Shown here one piece after another: positions 1-12,541 of a stretch of DNA of 64,000 bases. The position numbers and the translations under genes are program-made. Each line of letters begins with the position of its first letter. Positions within the stretch are counted from its first letter, which is position 1. Source of the DNA: Sanghuangporus weigelae (taxonomy: Eukaryota > Basidiomycota > Agaricomycetes > Hymenochaetales > Hymenochaetaceae). The stretch is from positions 1,922,001 through 1,986,000 of the forward strand of contig CP137320.1 of the NCBI GenBank assembly GCA_033182465.1, read 5' to 3'. The notes beneath the pieces were generated by a model. The model was given only the letters and a program-made list of their open reading frames with translations. It did no database searches and was not told where the DNA came from.

Positions 1-1584
1 ATCTAACTAAAGGAGGTTGAAGACGAGGAGGAAGAGAAGGAAGAAGAGGACAAGGAGAAACCGAAGATCGAGGAGGTTGACGAAGACGAGGAGAAAGAAA
101 AGGGCAAGAAGAAGAAGACGATCAAGGAGACGACTGTTGAGAACCAGGAGCTCAACAAGACGAAGCCTATCTGGACTCGCAACCCTAATGAGATTACTCA
201 GGAGGAGTATGCTGCGTTCTACAAGAGCTTGACGAACGACTGGGAGGACCACCTCGCCGTGAAGCACTTCTCTGTCGAAGGTCAGCTCGAGTTCAAGGCC
301 ATTCTGTTTGTCCCGAAGCGGTAAGTATTCTCTTCAACACTCGAGATAATGAACGCGTATCTAACTATACGTCTCAGAGCACCGTTTGACCTCTTTGAAT
401 CGAAAAAGAAGCGCAACAACATCAAGCTCTACGTTCGCCGCGTATTCATCATGGATGACTGCGAGGAGCTCATGCCCGAGTACCTCAACTTCATCAAGGG
501 TATCGTCGATTCCGAAGATCTTCCTCTGAACATCTCGCGAGAGACGCTTCAGCAGAACAAGATTCTCAAGGTCATCCGTAAAAATATCGTCAAGAAGTGC
601 CTTGACCTCTTCCAGGAGATCGCGGAGGATAAGGACAACTTCAACAAGTTCTACGAGGCGTTCGGCAAGAACATCAAACTCGGTGTTCACGAGGATGCAC
701 AGAACCGCAGCAAGCTCGCTGAGTTCCTGCGCTTCTATTCGACGAAGGCGTTGGATGAGCAGGTCTCTCTGAAGGGTAAGTCATTATACCGTTTTTAGTC
801 CTTGAATTCGTCCTTAACTGTGATTCCAGACTACATCACTCGCATGCCTGAGATCCAGAAGTCCATCTACTACCTTACTGGCGAATCACTTAACGCCGTT
901 AAGGACTCTCCCTTCCTTGAGGCCCTTAAGAAGAAGAACTTCGAGGTGCTACTCCTCGTTGACCCGATCGACGAATACGCTATTACTCAGCTCAAGGAGT
1001 TCGAGGGCCACAAGCTCGTTTGCGTATCAAAAGAAGGTCTCGAACTCGAAGAGACCGAAGAGGAGAAGAAGGCGCGTGAGGCTGAGGCTGCTCAGTTCGA
1101 AGAGCTCTGCAAAGTCATGAAGGATGCTCTCGGCGACAAAGTCGAGAAGGTCGTTGTCTCGAACCGCGTCACCGACTCACCGTGTGTACTCGTTACTGGT
1201 CAATTTGGCTGGTCAGCGAACATGGAGCGCATCATGAAGGCCCAGGCACTCCGTGATGCTTCGATGTCATCGTACATGGCGTCAAAGAAGACCCTCGAGC
1301 TGAACCCGGCCAACCCGATCATCAAGGTTCTCAAGAAGAAGGTCGCTGAGGACAAGGCGGACAAGTCCGTTCGTGACCTGACATACCTGCTCTTCGAGAC
1401 GTCACTCCTCACTTCCGGGTTCGTCTTGGATGAGCCAACATCATTTTCTAAGCGCATCCACCGCATGATTGCTCTCGGTCTCGACGTCGACGAGGAACTG
1501 ACTCTGGCAGAGCCACCTGCTGTGGAGACCTCTGCTCCTGCTGCAGAACCCGCCGCTGCGTCTGCTATGGAGGAAATTGACTAG
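1..1584 (+). CDS. HSP90: Heat shock protein 90 (Hsp90/Hsp82), 3' part
   Basis: This is the C-terminal part of the cytosolic ATP-dependent chaperone Hsp90; the N-terminal ATPase domain lies outside the window. The first visible exon appears to start at 13, just after an acceptor AG. It encodes the acid/lysine-rich charged linker and then the start of the middle domain ([26 protein letters not shown]). Introns at 321-377 and 776-829 join in frame ([11 protein letters not shown] and [12 protein letters not shown]). The last exon carries the C-terminal dimerisation domain, with [20 protein letters not shown] as a family signature, and an Ala/Pro/Glu-rich tail. The protein ends in MEEID, where cytosolic Hsp90 normally ends in MEEVD, the ligand for TPR co-chaperones. 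The identification is certain; the only oddity is that conservative Val-to-Ile change. Confidence 0.97.
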
Positions 1585-1885
1585 ATGCTGTTTCATGATT
1601 GTTGACGTTCTTTGCGCTTTCTTATTTTACTGTTCTGTATTTCTGCGTTTTACGGCTTTGGGCACGCTTCGCATCTACAACCTTGCAATGTTCTAGTACA
1701 TCATGTATCTCATTTATGCATGAATATAAAAAAGGCTCGGTAGTCTAATTCATGTTTGCATGGACTGGATGATGATGATGAAAGGTAAATAATTAAAGAT
1801 ACAACCACATATGCTAAAACTACATAATGATAATCTACACGGACTAGCCTACATTAAAAGGACGTATCAGCCATTAGACCGGGTA
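1585..1885. other. Tail-to-tail intergenic region HSP90 / TSC1
   Basis: This 301 bp spacer separates the stops of two convergent genes and must hold both 3' UTRs. It is AT-rich, with AATATAAAA- and AATAATTAAAG-like stretches that could serve polyadenylation. I see no gene in it. Confidence 0.6.
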
Positions 1886-4800
1886 TTAAGCAGAAATATG
1901 AGTAATAGGAGAAATCAGGCCCGTTAGCCCGGAAGCCTTGGCGTTCAAGACCTCCAATTGTGCACGCAAATCATCCATCTCGATCCTGAGTTGTTCGTTC
2001 TCCTCCCGCAGAGCTCTGTTGCTCCTTTCCAGTGAGCTTCGTTGATTCGCCTGTTCGTTGAGCATTTGTTCCACATCTCGCCGCTGAGGCTCGACGCGGT
2101 TCGCTGTGCGAAGACTTGCCTCTAGAGATTGGATACGATATCGGTATTTCCTACGAACGCAAGGTAAGAAAAACAACAATATCAAGACGTTACGAAATAC
2201 TCAATGAGCGTCGGTGTCCGCATCTGCCAAAGCCTTCTCATACCCTTCTACGCGCAGCTTCATCTTCTGGTGCTCGCCTATCATTTGTGCCATCTCCTTC
2301 GCTTGTTCATTGTATTGATTAATATCCTTATTCCTATTAGACAAGTTAAGAGGCAAGATCTCGTACGTCGACTGAAATGACGTACCATAAGCGAAGCATA
2401 GCGGTGAGTTGTTCGATTCTTTTCTCGTAGTCCCTTAGGCGGTTAACTTTGGGTGCATCAGCTTTGATCTGCGCTTCGAGCTCGAAGACCCGAGTCTGTG
2501 CCTCGTCCAGAAGCTTGCTTTGAGCGGCAAGATGTGCCTATTCGACCACATGTGTGAGTTGCATCCTGTATGGAACTGCTGAAACATACCTGTAAGTCAG
2601 CATTCTCGCTGCGCAGCGCATTGGCTTTGGCCAGCCAGGCCTTCTTCTCCGTCCGCAGATCGATCAGTTTTGATGATAGTTCCTCGCTCCACTCAGCTGC
2701 GTCTTTCTTATTTTTCAAAGTCTGGTCTTGATGCTTCTTCATCTCTTTCTGCAGTTCTTGAAGTCTTGTTCTGTAGTCGCGCAGTCTTTCTTGCTAGATA
2801 ACGGAATGTAGCGTCAGAACATGAGATGAACCAAATAACCGTATGAAGCATTACCAGTCTTTGCTGCTCATTCTCTGCGCTCTTCGTCAACACTTCGTCG
2901 CGATGAAGCCGTCCGATATGTTTGATGTTTTCGCGCTTCAGCCACAGCTCAAAATTGAGTTCGGTGCGTAGGAGCAGAACTTCTCTTTGCAAGCCTGCGA
3001 TCGTCTCGCTTATTTGTGTAGGTATTTTGAGCTCATCAGTAGGAGAGGCAGCTTCAGAAATCATCGACGGATCGACAGAGCTCGAGCGACTTGGAGTTGT
3101 GCTAGGTACTGTGCTGGGTGGAGGAGTGAAGAGAATGGAAGGCCACGCAGGTGTCTTCTCGGGTACATGGATATCTGCACCTGATTTGAGAGCGACAGAA
3201 GTTGCGATGAGGTCATGCAAAGATACTTTGCGCTGCCGCGGAGGAACCTCTTCGAGTTGAACATTCTTGAGAGTCGGGGTTTGCGTCGTAGTGATGTCGC
3301 CGCTACGGCGAAGTTTTTGTACAGGCCGACTGGTCGAATCCAAATAACGTGAAGAGTCACTTTCCTGACTCGAAAATCCGTGTATCTCGGAATCCAGCAT
3401 CATGCATTCTCCTATTATACGCGATACGTCGAATTCCGACCAGCGCTCGATGTTGCTCAGCTCTGAATCTACGTCATCACTAAGGACGCCTGGATTGAAC
3501 AAATGACTTCGAAGCAACGTCTGAAGAATGCAAGCATGAGTAAAAGCCGCGAAGCAGACAAGTCCGTACGCACTTTACCAGCTGTCCGTATTTGCAGACC
3601 GTCCAATGCATCCTTCCATCCCACAGTCCAAGGAGAATCCACACTTCGTTGCTGAAGGTATTCAGCCGCATTACGAAGAAAGTGAATGGTGTTGCACGGA
3701 AAGAGGTAATATAGGAGTCCAAAGAATTGCTTGGGAACAGGCAGTGACCTCGTCGACAGATCAAATGTCCTTTCCAGGCGAATCCAATTCAAATCTTCTC
3801 GTGTTTCCAACTTTGTAAATTGTGTTTCTTGCAGACGCTCAACTTCTTCTTCCAACACGCTTTCTTCGATCCCTGCCACAGGTTCCTTATCTTCATAATC
3901 TAACAGTGCGGAGTAAGGTACCTTTTCTCCATGGGGAACTTGATCGAGAGCCGCTCTCCAGCATAGCACACGCCCGAGTATTCCATATAGACGAGGAAGG
4001 ACACCTCGTAGTGTGATATAGGCCGTAATGGTCGCCACGGGAAGGAGCTTGACGAGAAGAGAAAGTTCCACAGCGCAAACGGTTGATGAATTGTCAACCT
4101 CGAGCGATCGATAAATACTCCCCATGAATGGATGAGCAAATACCTCAGGCGCAATATCGGGAAATGACGGTTCCGCAGCAACGCAGTCTAATAATGTGAC
4201 TATTCGTAGTCGCGAGCTGGGAACTTCGAAACAATCCTGCATGATATCCATAAGCTCCTACAAATAGGTAGGGTTAGACTTCAACAGCAAATAACCTCCG
4301 GTATATCTGAATCTGACTCACAGTTGGTCTCGACAACCCATGTCTGATCAGTATCTCCTCCAAGTTGTCCTTCCACCAGATATTCTTGCTCTTTTGCATG
4401 TCATCCAGTTGCGCCCACTCCAAGATATCCTTCCCGGAACTTTCATTGAAGGCGTCTAGTAGAAACAGGTCAACCAGCCGCCTCCGAAAGTTCTTTACCA
4501 TTTCTGGGTTCTGTTCATCCTCTTCTAAGGCTTCTATTACGAGTTGTTTGGCATGCTCGACGGCCGTCGGTCGCAGGCGCGGATCTCGTAATGCAGGACG
4601 AATGAGGACTTCAAACCAGCTGGAGATGACGGTCGTTGCAGGCAGGATAGGCCGAGAGTGAACAAGGACATCTAGGAACACTTCGACCGTTTGAAGCTGG
4701 TAAAAGTCGACGTCTTCGCCATATATGTTCTGCAGCTCCTCTTCAAAGTCGCGGCGCTGTTGATCGTCGTCATCCAATGCGGTCGCGTTGCGGATCTCTT

Positions 4801-4894
4801 CATCCAATACACGAAGAAAATCATTTATTTCTGACTCCTCGGAGGAGTGCGATAGTAAAAGTCGAAGTCGCTTTGCGAGTTCAGGCAATGTCAT
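1886..4894 (-). CDS. TSC1: Hamartin / tuberous sclerosis 1 protein (Tsc1)
   Basis: Tsc1 is the scaffold that stabilises the Rheb GAP Tsc2, and the complex restrains TORC1. The translated exons give an all-helical N-terminal region of about 400 residues with hamartin features (SWFEVLIRPALRDPRLRP, then HPFMGSIYRSLEVDNSSTV and LPRLYGILGRVLCW). A Ser/Pro/Thr-rich linker follows, and then a long coiled coil to the C terminus (LREENEQLRIEMDDLRAQLE). This order of HEAT-like region, linker and coiled coil is that of hamartin. Introns at 4258-4321, 3521-3578 and 2794-2854, and two or more in the coiled-coil part, have GT-AG borders and keep frame. I chose the ATG at 4894 (MTLPELAKRL) because the open frame upstream of it has no ATG. 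The call rests on recalled family patterns, so Tsc1 is likely rather than proven. Confidence 0.8.
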
Positions 4895-4944
4895 GGCGTC
4901 AGGTTGAAGATCAGGTTTAGGAGTGTGAAGGGATGCTATTCGAG

Positions 4945-4950
4945 CACGTG
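4945..4950. promoter_or_regulatory. CACGTG E-box upstream of TSC1
   Basis: A perfect CACGTG palindrome lies about 50 bp upstream of the TSC1 start codon, in the 197 bp between TSC1 and EXO70. CACGTG is the core bound by fungal bHLH factors (Cbf1/Pho4 type). Function is inferred from position only. Confidence 0.3.
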
Positions 4951-5091
4951 ACTTCACAAAACGATTCTTGACTCACAGGACAGCCTTATGTAAAGAAATG
5001 TATCTAGTAGCAGTAATTATTATACATGCATAAGCATACATTCTAATGCAGAATATGCGGACGATAAGCGAGATGGTTTCTTTGAGACGGA

Positions 5092-7483
5092 CTAGTACAA
5101 TTTCTTGATTTGCTTCTCAATATCCTCAGGTGATGATCTGATGTCTAATAAAACTTAGAAACCTCCTCAAGATGAATCATTAACTTCACTTACATTTTTG
5201 CGGATCTGTAAATTCCAAGATGATTCCACGTTAGTCTGATGAAGTCTGACAGAAAGTTTTTTCGTACTTTTGCTGAAGTCCTTGTTCTTCTGAATAAACC
5301 TCTGAAGGCTGGGTACAACGAGCCTTGATGCTTCCTCCGCCAATGCTTCTCTACCACGGTCGTCGTCCGGTAAAACACGTACAGCACGGTGGCGTTCAAC
5401 AATTTCCTCGAATACATCATAAAAGCGGGTAAACTTCTCTTTGACCGACGCTTTGCCAGTTCCTCCTGAACCAGGTCCATCGCCGAGCACTTGCAATAAT
5501 GGAGAGTAGTTTGCTTCAAAATACCCTGCTTTCGCAGTGCGGAAGCTGGACTGTAGAGCGTTTCGCGCAGGAGGAGCAAGGAGAGCTTCCACAGGCGCGG
5601 TATCTAATGATGAGTCGAGCAGAGAATTGAGAAAATAGGAGACATTGTTCAGAAGGAAGATAGACCCGATAGCGGGTCTGCGGGATGTACGAGACAATGC
5701 TGTTAGAGTTAACAGAGTAGTATTGACGATATCGTCTATAGTTGATTTACATATGTCTCAAAATAAGCAAATGTTAAAGTCGGTAATGCTGCCGCACTCA
5801 CAAAGATAGTGTTCAATGATGATACTTTCATCACCCTCTCCGAGCTTTGGACCTTTAGACATCTGAACTACACCTTCTCCCATTTTCCAGTTGCCGTCAC
5901 CAAGCGTTAATAGTGAGGACCCAACAGCATCCTGAACCGCTGGGATAGCGGTCATATATTTAACAACCTGGACTTCAGTCAGTATGGGCATTATGCTTAA
6001 TGACTCGGGACCCACAGTCTCAGTGATTTCAGCTACATCAGTTCCAATCTCTGTCCTAGGTACAGCAGCGAGCTTGATATCCGCGAGAAATTCGGGGAAG
6101 CTCCGTAGACAAACTGCTCGCAAACTGTGCAGACCCTCTTTCAAGGCATTAACGTTGGCGGTTGATCCATTCGCACGTCTTTTAATAACTTCCTCCCATC
6201 GTTGTGTGATCTCCGGGCTTGCGAGATAGCCGTGAGTGGCAAGCGCGAGAAAAGCGTTGTGATGTAGTGCTCGCTTCGCGCGGTTGGTAAGCTGAGTCAA
6301 GGAAGTAGAAAGAAGAGTAAGAAGTGGTGTAAGTAGTGAAGCATAGGTGCCTGCAAGTTGAACTTGCGATGGAAGAAGGGTAAGCTCCGTTAGAACGTTG
6401 TATTCATTCTAGACAAAAATTTAGACTTGAGCGGATCCCAGGCATATCATGAGTAAACCAATCACCTCTGCGACGTTTATCACGCCTTCAACCCAAGCTC
6501 CAAATTCTCTTCCTTCTCTAATACCAACCTCAGCCGTGTTAGTATCTCTACCGCTGCCATATGCTTCACCACGACCTTCAACGACTCGCTTCGCATCGAC
6601 TTCTAGGCATTTTCGTAGCCACGCGCCCCGCATGTCTGCGTAACCTCTCTGTGCATCTAACAGGGCCGACTGTATGGCTGTCGCGGCTGGGTGAGAAGGA
6701 TGCGTTGCAGGGACTGGGAGCGTGCGAAGGAATGAAACTATCGGTTGTAATGCTTGAACGATGTCTTCGGGAAATGGTACAAAAACGGAGTTCGGGTTAT
6801 TGTCGAATGGTGTTCGTACGGGGGGAGTACCGGATGAGGCTTCCGCAACATACTTTGTGTATAGTTGTGCAAGTTTCTTCGCTCCAGCCTCCACTAATCG
6901 TGCCTACAGCAGGACATGTTCTTAAGACAATCCAATTAAAACCGAAGTCTAAAGAAATCTCACTGTTTCCCGAGACTCCTCTGACGTGACACCTTTGAAA
7001 GCGATGCTCGCATTCATTCGCTCGAGCGCATCAATGTATACGTCCAGCTGAGTTGCCTGAGGCCTGCACACAAACAGCGTGTTCAGCGAAATATTACGGG
7101 ATCACGGTTTGACCGACATACCCTCGTAAGATCAGGCCCTCCTCTTCTGCAAGACCCTGTTGACTTGACGCAACTTCATCAATGAGCTGGAGTGTGCTCT
7201 CTATATCTATTCGAATATCAGGAGAGAATGTAGAATGCGTGAGACGGCATTCTCACTGGCTGATCTTCTATTCAATAGCTGCGTAGAACTGTGAAGAGGT
7301 AGTATTGACTTCTCGAGTTTCAAGAGCCGGGTATCGAAGTTGGTGAGAATCGAAATCATCCGTTGCGAAATTTGTCGTGTTTTGTTGAGATTTTGTTCTA
7401 ACTCTCGTCGGCGTGGTAAGCTGGGCATTTGTAGGATACAACGAACGTCTCACCAGCTCAATTTCTGCTGCTTCATCCTCCAT
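5092..7483 (-). CDS. EXO70: Exocyst complex component Exo70
   Basis: Exo70 is the exocyst subunit that binds PI(4,5)P2 and Rho GTPases and tethers secretory vesicles at the plasma membrane. The start ATG at 7483 opens a short exon (MEDEAAEIEL) that splices to LEQNLNKTRQISQRM and the family block NFDTRLLKLEKSILPLHSST. The helical-rod body follows over several exons, and the C terminus reads KNPQKYIRSSPEDIEKQIKKLY. The last part needs a 12 nt exon at 5194-5205 between two introns; it supplies the Pro-Gln-Lys of the KNPxKY motif that fungal Exo70 proteins carry near the end. All introns checked have GT-AG ends. The gene shares a 288 bp divergent promoter with NAC-alpha. Identification is strong from both ends; borders of the middle exons are less sure. 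Confidence 0.9.
5194..5205 (-). other. EXO70: 12-nt microexon of EXO70
   Basis: This exon is flanked by tttacag on its 5' side and gtaagt on its 3' side (minus strand). Its 12 bases complete an Asn codon, code Pro-Gln-Lys and start a Tyr codon. Skipping it would remove four residues without changing frame. Confidence 0.7.
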
Positions 7484-7771
7484 GTCTGGCAGCTCGTGGC
7501 AAGGCTCTGAAGCCTATGGCGCGCGCAGCGAGCCTTAACGGTGTCCTTCTTTGACTTATATAGCCGTATCCAGTGTTTACGCGTAGTTGCGAAGTGACTG
7601 TTGCACCTGCACCTAGACAATCCGCCGATCCCTGATCAGTGATTTGCGTAAGCCGAATTGTGTTACGTAATCATAAAACTCACAGCAGGATGGACAGACA
7701 ACATGACAGATTCTAACGGTACAAGCCCGTGCTGTTGTCTGCGATTTTAGACGAACTTCCGAGTTAACATC

Positions 7772-8526
<755 letters not shown>

Positions 8527-8719
8527 TCTGTACTCGCATTTGTGTATGCTGTGTGTCATTGTCATTGCTACGGAGTTTGTATTCTCCTGCTTCGTGTTTA
8601 TCGATGAAAAGTGCTCTGCTTACAGAGCTGTTGGTATTTTTTCACAAATGAGAGGAAACGAACACAGAACGACTCGAGTGCAAGATTTAAGAATTAATTG
8701 GCTTTTCTGACGGTAACGG

Positions 8720-9709
8720 TTACTTTTGATACAACCTAAATTCGACATAGTAGTTCGACCTCTCCCAGTCATCTCTTATTATTTTTATATACTTCTTCGG
8801 TCTTATCTGTATGCAACGTGAGCTACCCTCCTCCGAAGTTGGCGACTCTTCGTCGATATCCAATTCCTGAGCTGCTGCAATCACCAAGTCCCGTAATTCC
8901 CCTTCTTCAAATAAGTGGTAGTAACGATTGAAGACAGCAGGCGAATCTTCGTTCTCTTTTGATTGCATCTTCTCTAGCTTCTGCGAAACGGAGCTTTCAG
9001 TCATGACCCAGGGAACAAAAACGTCTTGTCCCCTGTGCTCTGAATTCGTCTTTTCCACTGGACTTGGAATGGAACGCTTGGACAATTCGTCTTGCCGCAC
9101 CGACCAGACATAAATGAGACCACGACCATGAGACGAGGACAAGCAGTTCAAAAGGTTCTGAAGGATAGGAGCGCACCACAGAAGATCAATGAGCCAATCT
9201 AGTATCATCTCATGAATTTTGTGTCTTCACCTGTATAGAGTTTTTCCTTCGCTCGCGCGTTGAGAGATGATGAATCGTTGCGATGGAGATCGCAAAGTCC
9301 TAAATGATTTATGAGAAGTTATAGAATACGTTTCCAAAGCGTCACTCACAAAAGCGCCATTCCTCCAAGGGTTGTCAAGGACATCGGCGAGAACACATTC
9401 TCTGCTCCTCCCACCAGCAAGCTTCGCAATGTCCAATAGTCGGGCACTTCTGTCAAGACCGATAGTCCGGTACACTCCTTCCCTCTCCTTTGGAGCCATT
9501 AAATATTTCCCGTTTCCACATCCAGCGTCAAGGCCGACATGTCCAGCAGGGATGCTTGCAAGGAAAGCAGCAACTACTGGCCAGGGTTTATACCGAGTTG
9601 ACGAGAAATGATGCGCAATGTTTTCATATATCGTATGGACGTAAGTGTCTTCATACGACGCAGGAGAGTCTGAGGATGTACTGGTGGATATTACAGCCTT
9701 CGTAGACAT
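8720..9709 (-). CDS. TRM9: tRNA (carboxymethyluridine) methyltransferase Trm9
   Basis: Trm9 uses SAM, with its partner Trm112, to make the methyl ester of 5-carboxymethyluridine at wobble U34 in certain tRNAs. The ATG at 9709 gives MSTKAVISTS. The conserved start HTIYENIAHHFSSTRYKPWP follows, then SAM motif I (VGLDAGCGNGKYL) and the GLDRSARLL block. After introns come STRERRK, then GRGLIYVWSVRQDE and the basic/aromatic C terminus ending FRLYQK. The second intron must run from about 9229 to 9157; a shorter acceptor would leave a 22-nt intron, which is too short. The open frame extends upstream of 9709 without another ATG. Size and motif order match yeast Trm9. Confidence 0.9.
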
Positions 9710-10007
9710 GGTGGTAGAGGTCAAAACCAAGTTAACTCCAAAGTCTGATGTAAGTGATTGAGAAGAGATCGTAAATAGTACTATCTTAGAATCCTTTTAT
9801 TCCAATATTATTGCGCCCTTGGATGTCTGCTCTGTGTTAAGGAATGAGGCAGCACGTCCGGCAGGAGTAAAATGAAGTATAACAAGTGGTGTTCGTATCG
9901 TATATTTACTAGGATGCGGGAATTCCCGAGGTGTGGCTGACCACCTCGAAGGTCACATTAGCGCCACACTAGTACTATCTTTGTATACAACCTCATCCGC
10001 GGGGAGG

Positions 10008-11471
10008 ATGTCCACTTGGCGACGTTGCTCAGGAAACCACTCATCTCCACGTCCATGTTCCTCCTTTCAGTCTATTGTTACTCCGTCCAACAAGACTCTG
10101 ATTCAAACATCGAACTCGAGAATGCACACGGTGACTCTCCCTCCGGAAATATGGATCCATGTGTTTGAGATTCTTGCCTATATTCCTGGGATCTTTTCGC
10201 TTTCAGACGAACGCGCCATTGAAGCGTTCTCTGAGGACGGAAACGGCATAATTCTGCAAGGTCTATATGCCGACATCATGAAGACGAAGCTCGCCATTAG
10301 CCAAGTGTCCTGGACATGGCGGAAGCTGATCTTACCGCTTCTCTTCGAGTGCGTCGTGGTCAAGTCCGGTCGCCATGCCCTGGAAATTGCTAGTACACTG
10401 GCTCGCCTCAAAGAAGAGCAACCAGAAAACGATTATTATGGCCGCTGGATCAAGCGCGTCGAAGTTCTGATTAGCGAGAAGTGCTGGGAGCAGGACAGTG
10501 CAGACGCTCTTGTTCGGATTCTGGAACTATCCCCCAACATCGTGGTGTTTTCTGATCTCTTCCGCTTCGGTACACTACCACAAGACTCTATCCCGAGTAT
10601 TATTAGGACTCTGCAGAGTCTTAGCGAGTCAGGACAGTTACGAAGGATCGATAGCTCTGGAGGAATCATCTATCGCCTATCTCTGCTTTCCAATATGCCC
10701 TCGCTCGAGGTTCTCGTCACAAGTCAAGCGATCGCGGCGCCAATGGCTCTACCGAAACTTCGCACTCTGTCTATTGCAAATTCTGAAGTAGTGTTGGCTC
10801 ATGGACTTGGAAACTTGATTGCTCAGAATCTGCAAAGCTTGATAACACGCGACAAGACAACTCGGACCTCCACTGCGGTGAAAGCATATCTGCATAGTAA
10901 TAGCGACTTGTCTGTTCGCCTGAAGCACCTTCGGTGGGCACCGCCACGTCATATCAAGACGATACAGCAACTTAAGAAAATTCGTCTGAACATCGCAGAT
11001 ATGCCTGAATTAAGGTCTCTAACCGTGGACATCGGGACATTATCTAGTTTGGGATCGTTCGAGAACTTCCGAATTAAACATCAAACTTTGCAGAGAATCG
11101 TCTTTGACAAATTTCCTACCTTCGGCACCAGATTGCATTTGGGCCACTATCTCCAAGGAAGACGTATCCTTTCAGACTTTTTGCATTCGTTACTGAAGGT
11201 TGAAGACAACCCTTCTCTCCAGACGATTGGTTTTCTCCGGTATCAAAGCTACTTCGAAACTGGAAATTTCAATACACATTCAAGGCCTTGGGAGGGTGAC
11301 GTGAATATCACACTATGGAGGGATTTTCTTGCCGCATGCAAAGAGCGGGGGGTCACCGTTGAAGCATCGGTCGGAGCGAAGAATCATTTTTATGGGAACT
11401 GGCAGCCTTTTCATCTTGGACTGGTACCTAGGGCATGCACGTCCAAAACTCTACGGGCTGATTTATTCTAG
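10008..11471 (+). CDS. F-box-like protein, intronless
   Basis: One uninterrupted frame begins at the first in-frame ATG at 10008; the ATG at 10122 is an alternative that starts right at the F-box-like motif. The segment VTLPPEIWIHVFEILAYIPG, followed about 50 residues later by ISQVSWTWRKLILPLLFECV, is the usual form of the degenerate F-box in large agaricomycete families. The rest has leucine-rich stretches spaced like irregular LRR strands (NMPSLEVLVTSQ, LPKLRTLSIANSEVV, NLIAQNLQSL). By family analogy it would link an unknown substrate to SKP1 in an SCF ligase. Being intronless among intron-rich genes fits a fast-evolving expanded family. The substrate cannot be told. Confidence 0.65.
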   Translation: MSTWRRCSGNHSSPRPCSSFQSIVTPSNKTLIQTSNSRMHTVTLPPEIWIHVFEILAYIPGIFSLSDERAIEAFSEDGNGIILQGLYADIMKTKLAISQVSWTWRKLILPLLFECVVVKSGRHALEIASTLARLKEEQPENDYYGRWIKRVEVLISEKCWEQDSADALVRILELSPNIVVFSDLFRFGTLPQDSIPSIIRTLQSLSESGQLRRIDSSGGIIYRLSLLSNMPSLEVLVTSQAIAAPMALPKLRTLSIANSEVVLAHGLGNLIAQNLQSLITRDKTTRTSTAVKAYLHSNSDLSVRLKHLRWAPPRHIKTIQQLKKIRLNIADMPELRSLTVDIGTLSSLGSFENFRIKHQTLQRIVFDKFPTFGTRLHLGHYLQGRRILSDFLHSLLKVEDNPSLQTIGFLRYQSYFETGNFNTHSRPWEGDVNITLWRDFLAACKERGVTVEASVGAKNHFYGNWQPFHLGLVPRACTSKTLRADLF

Positions 11472-11665
11472 CATCTCTCTTGTATGACACTGTTTGTTAT
11501 TTAGGCGAATATGATCTAAGCTGAAGTTCTTACCGCTTGGAAGTTTCAAACGTTTCATCGTTAGACGTCTCAATGAAATCCTTTCTGTCTCTTGCAAGTT
11601 GATGTATTGTATTAATGTTATAAGCGCATACCAGATTGATGCACTGTATCATTGAAAATGCACTG

Positions 11666-12309
11666 TCAAAGGAAACCCATTTCTTCATCTAAAATACTTC
11701 GAAATCTGGAGGGATCCATCGATGGAAACGGGACGAGGTTGTTTGGGTCAAATTTCGCAATATCCCAAGCCAACGTTCTGAAGTAATCACATACGATAAG
11801 ATTCAAGTTACGCAACGCGAGAAGAAATACTCACTTCACGGAACTCATTTTCAAATGACCAAGCTTGTCAAGTTCGGAAGCTAGGTCGACTTGGTGATTG
11901 TCTAATAAGGACGGGTTCGGCACAACTATCATAGGTTTGCCTAATCTCAGAACATCAAGAATAGTTCCAGATCCTGTTGAGTTCATTAGCTTTCTAAGAC
12001 TTCTTTCTGAGTAAAGCTGAAGGAATAATGAAGCGTACCTGCATGACTGATCGCTATATTCGCAGCATCATAATCATCTCGCAATGTGGATTTGTACCTC
12101 CACATCTCGATCCGAACTCCCTCTTCGGTCCATTGCCATGGGCCATCTGCACTGGCGTCCGGAAATCTCATTGCGGCAGGGTATTTCCCGCATTGTACTA
12201 CGAGATTTGTGAATCCTTTCGTGAAGAGGGCTTGTAAGACTGGCTGAGAAAGGACTGCATCGACGAGCTCGTTGAAGAATGTCGATCCAACCGTTACAAA
12301 GGCACGCAT
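11666..12309 (-). CDS. ALG13: UDP-GlcNAc transferase catalytic subunit Alg13
   Basis: Alg13, anchored to the ER by Alg14, adds the second GlcNAc to the dolichol-linked oligosaccharide in N-glycosylation. The first exon (from 12309) reads MRAFVTVGSTFFNELVDAVL and ends in AISHAG. After an intron it continues SGTILDVLRLGKPMIVVPNP and LLDNHQVDLASEL, the GT-B sugar-nucleotide binding block typical of Alg13/MurG C-terminal domains. A second intron lies near 11775-11833, and the last exon ends EEMGFL. The product is about 170-180 residues, normal for fungal Alg13, which lacks the extra domains of the human protein. It is divergent from P5CR across 232 bp. Confidence 0.9.
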
Positions 12310-12541
12310 CCGAGCCTAGAGCAATACCGAGGAGTATAAACGTCCGATTGGGATTCCTTTCTCGTTGTTTTGAACACCATCAAGAACGTGGTGATCACGG
12401 TCAGAAACTACGAAATGGTACCACGCTGATTCGGCCGACGCGTCTTCTTTTCCTACTCACTCACACAAAATTTGTCCTAATCGTTCATATTCTTGTGCAA
12501 AACCACACCTCACTCCAAAAACTAGACTAGAAGATTTGAAG

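Noticed and set aside
9209-9229. A 22-nt intron in TRM9 suggested by the nearest AG
   Set aside because: Too short to splice. The later acceptor gives a 70-odd bp intron and the expected NLLNCLSSSHGRGLIYVW sequence.
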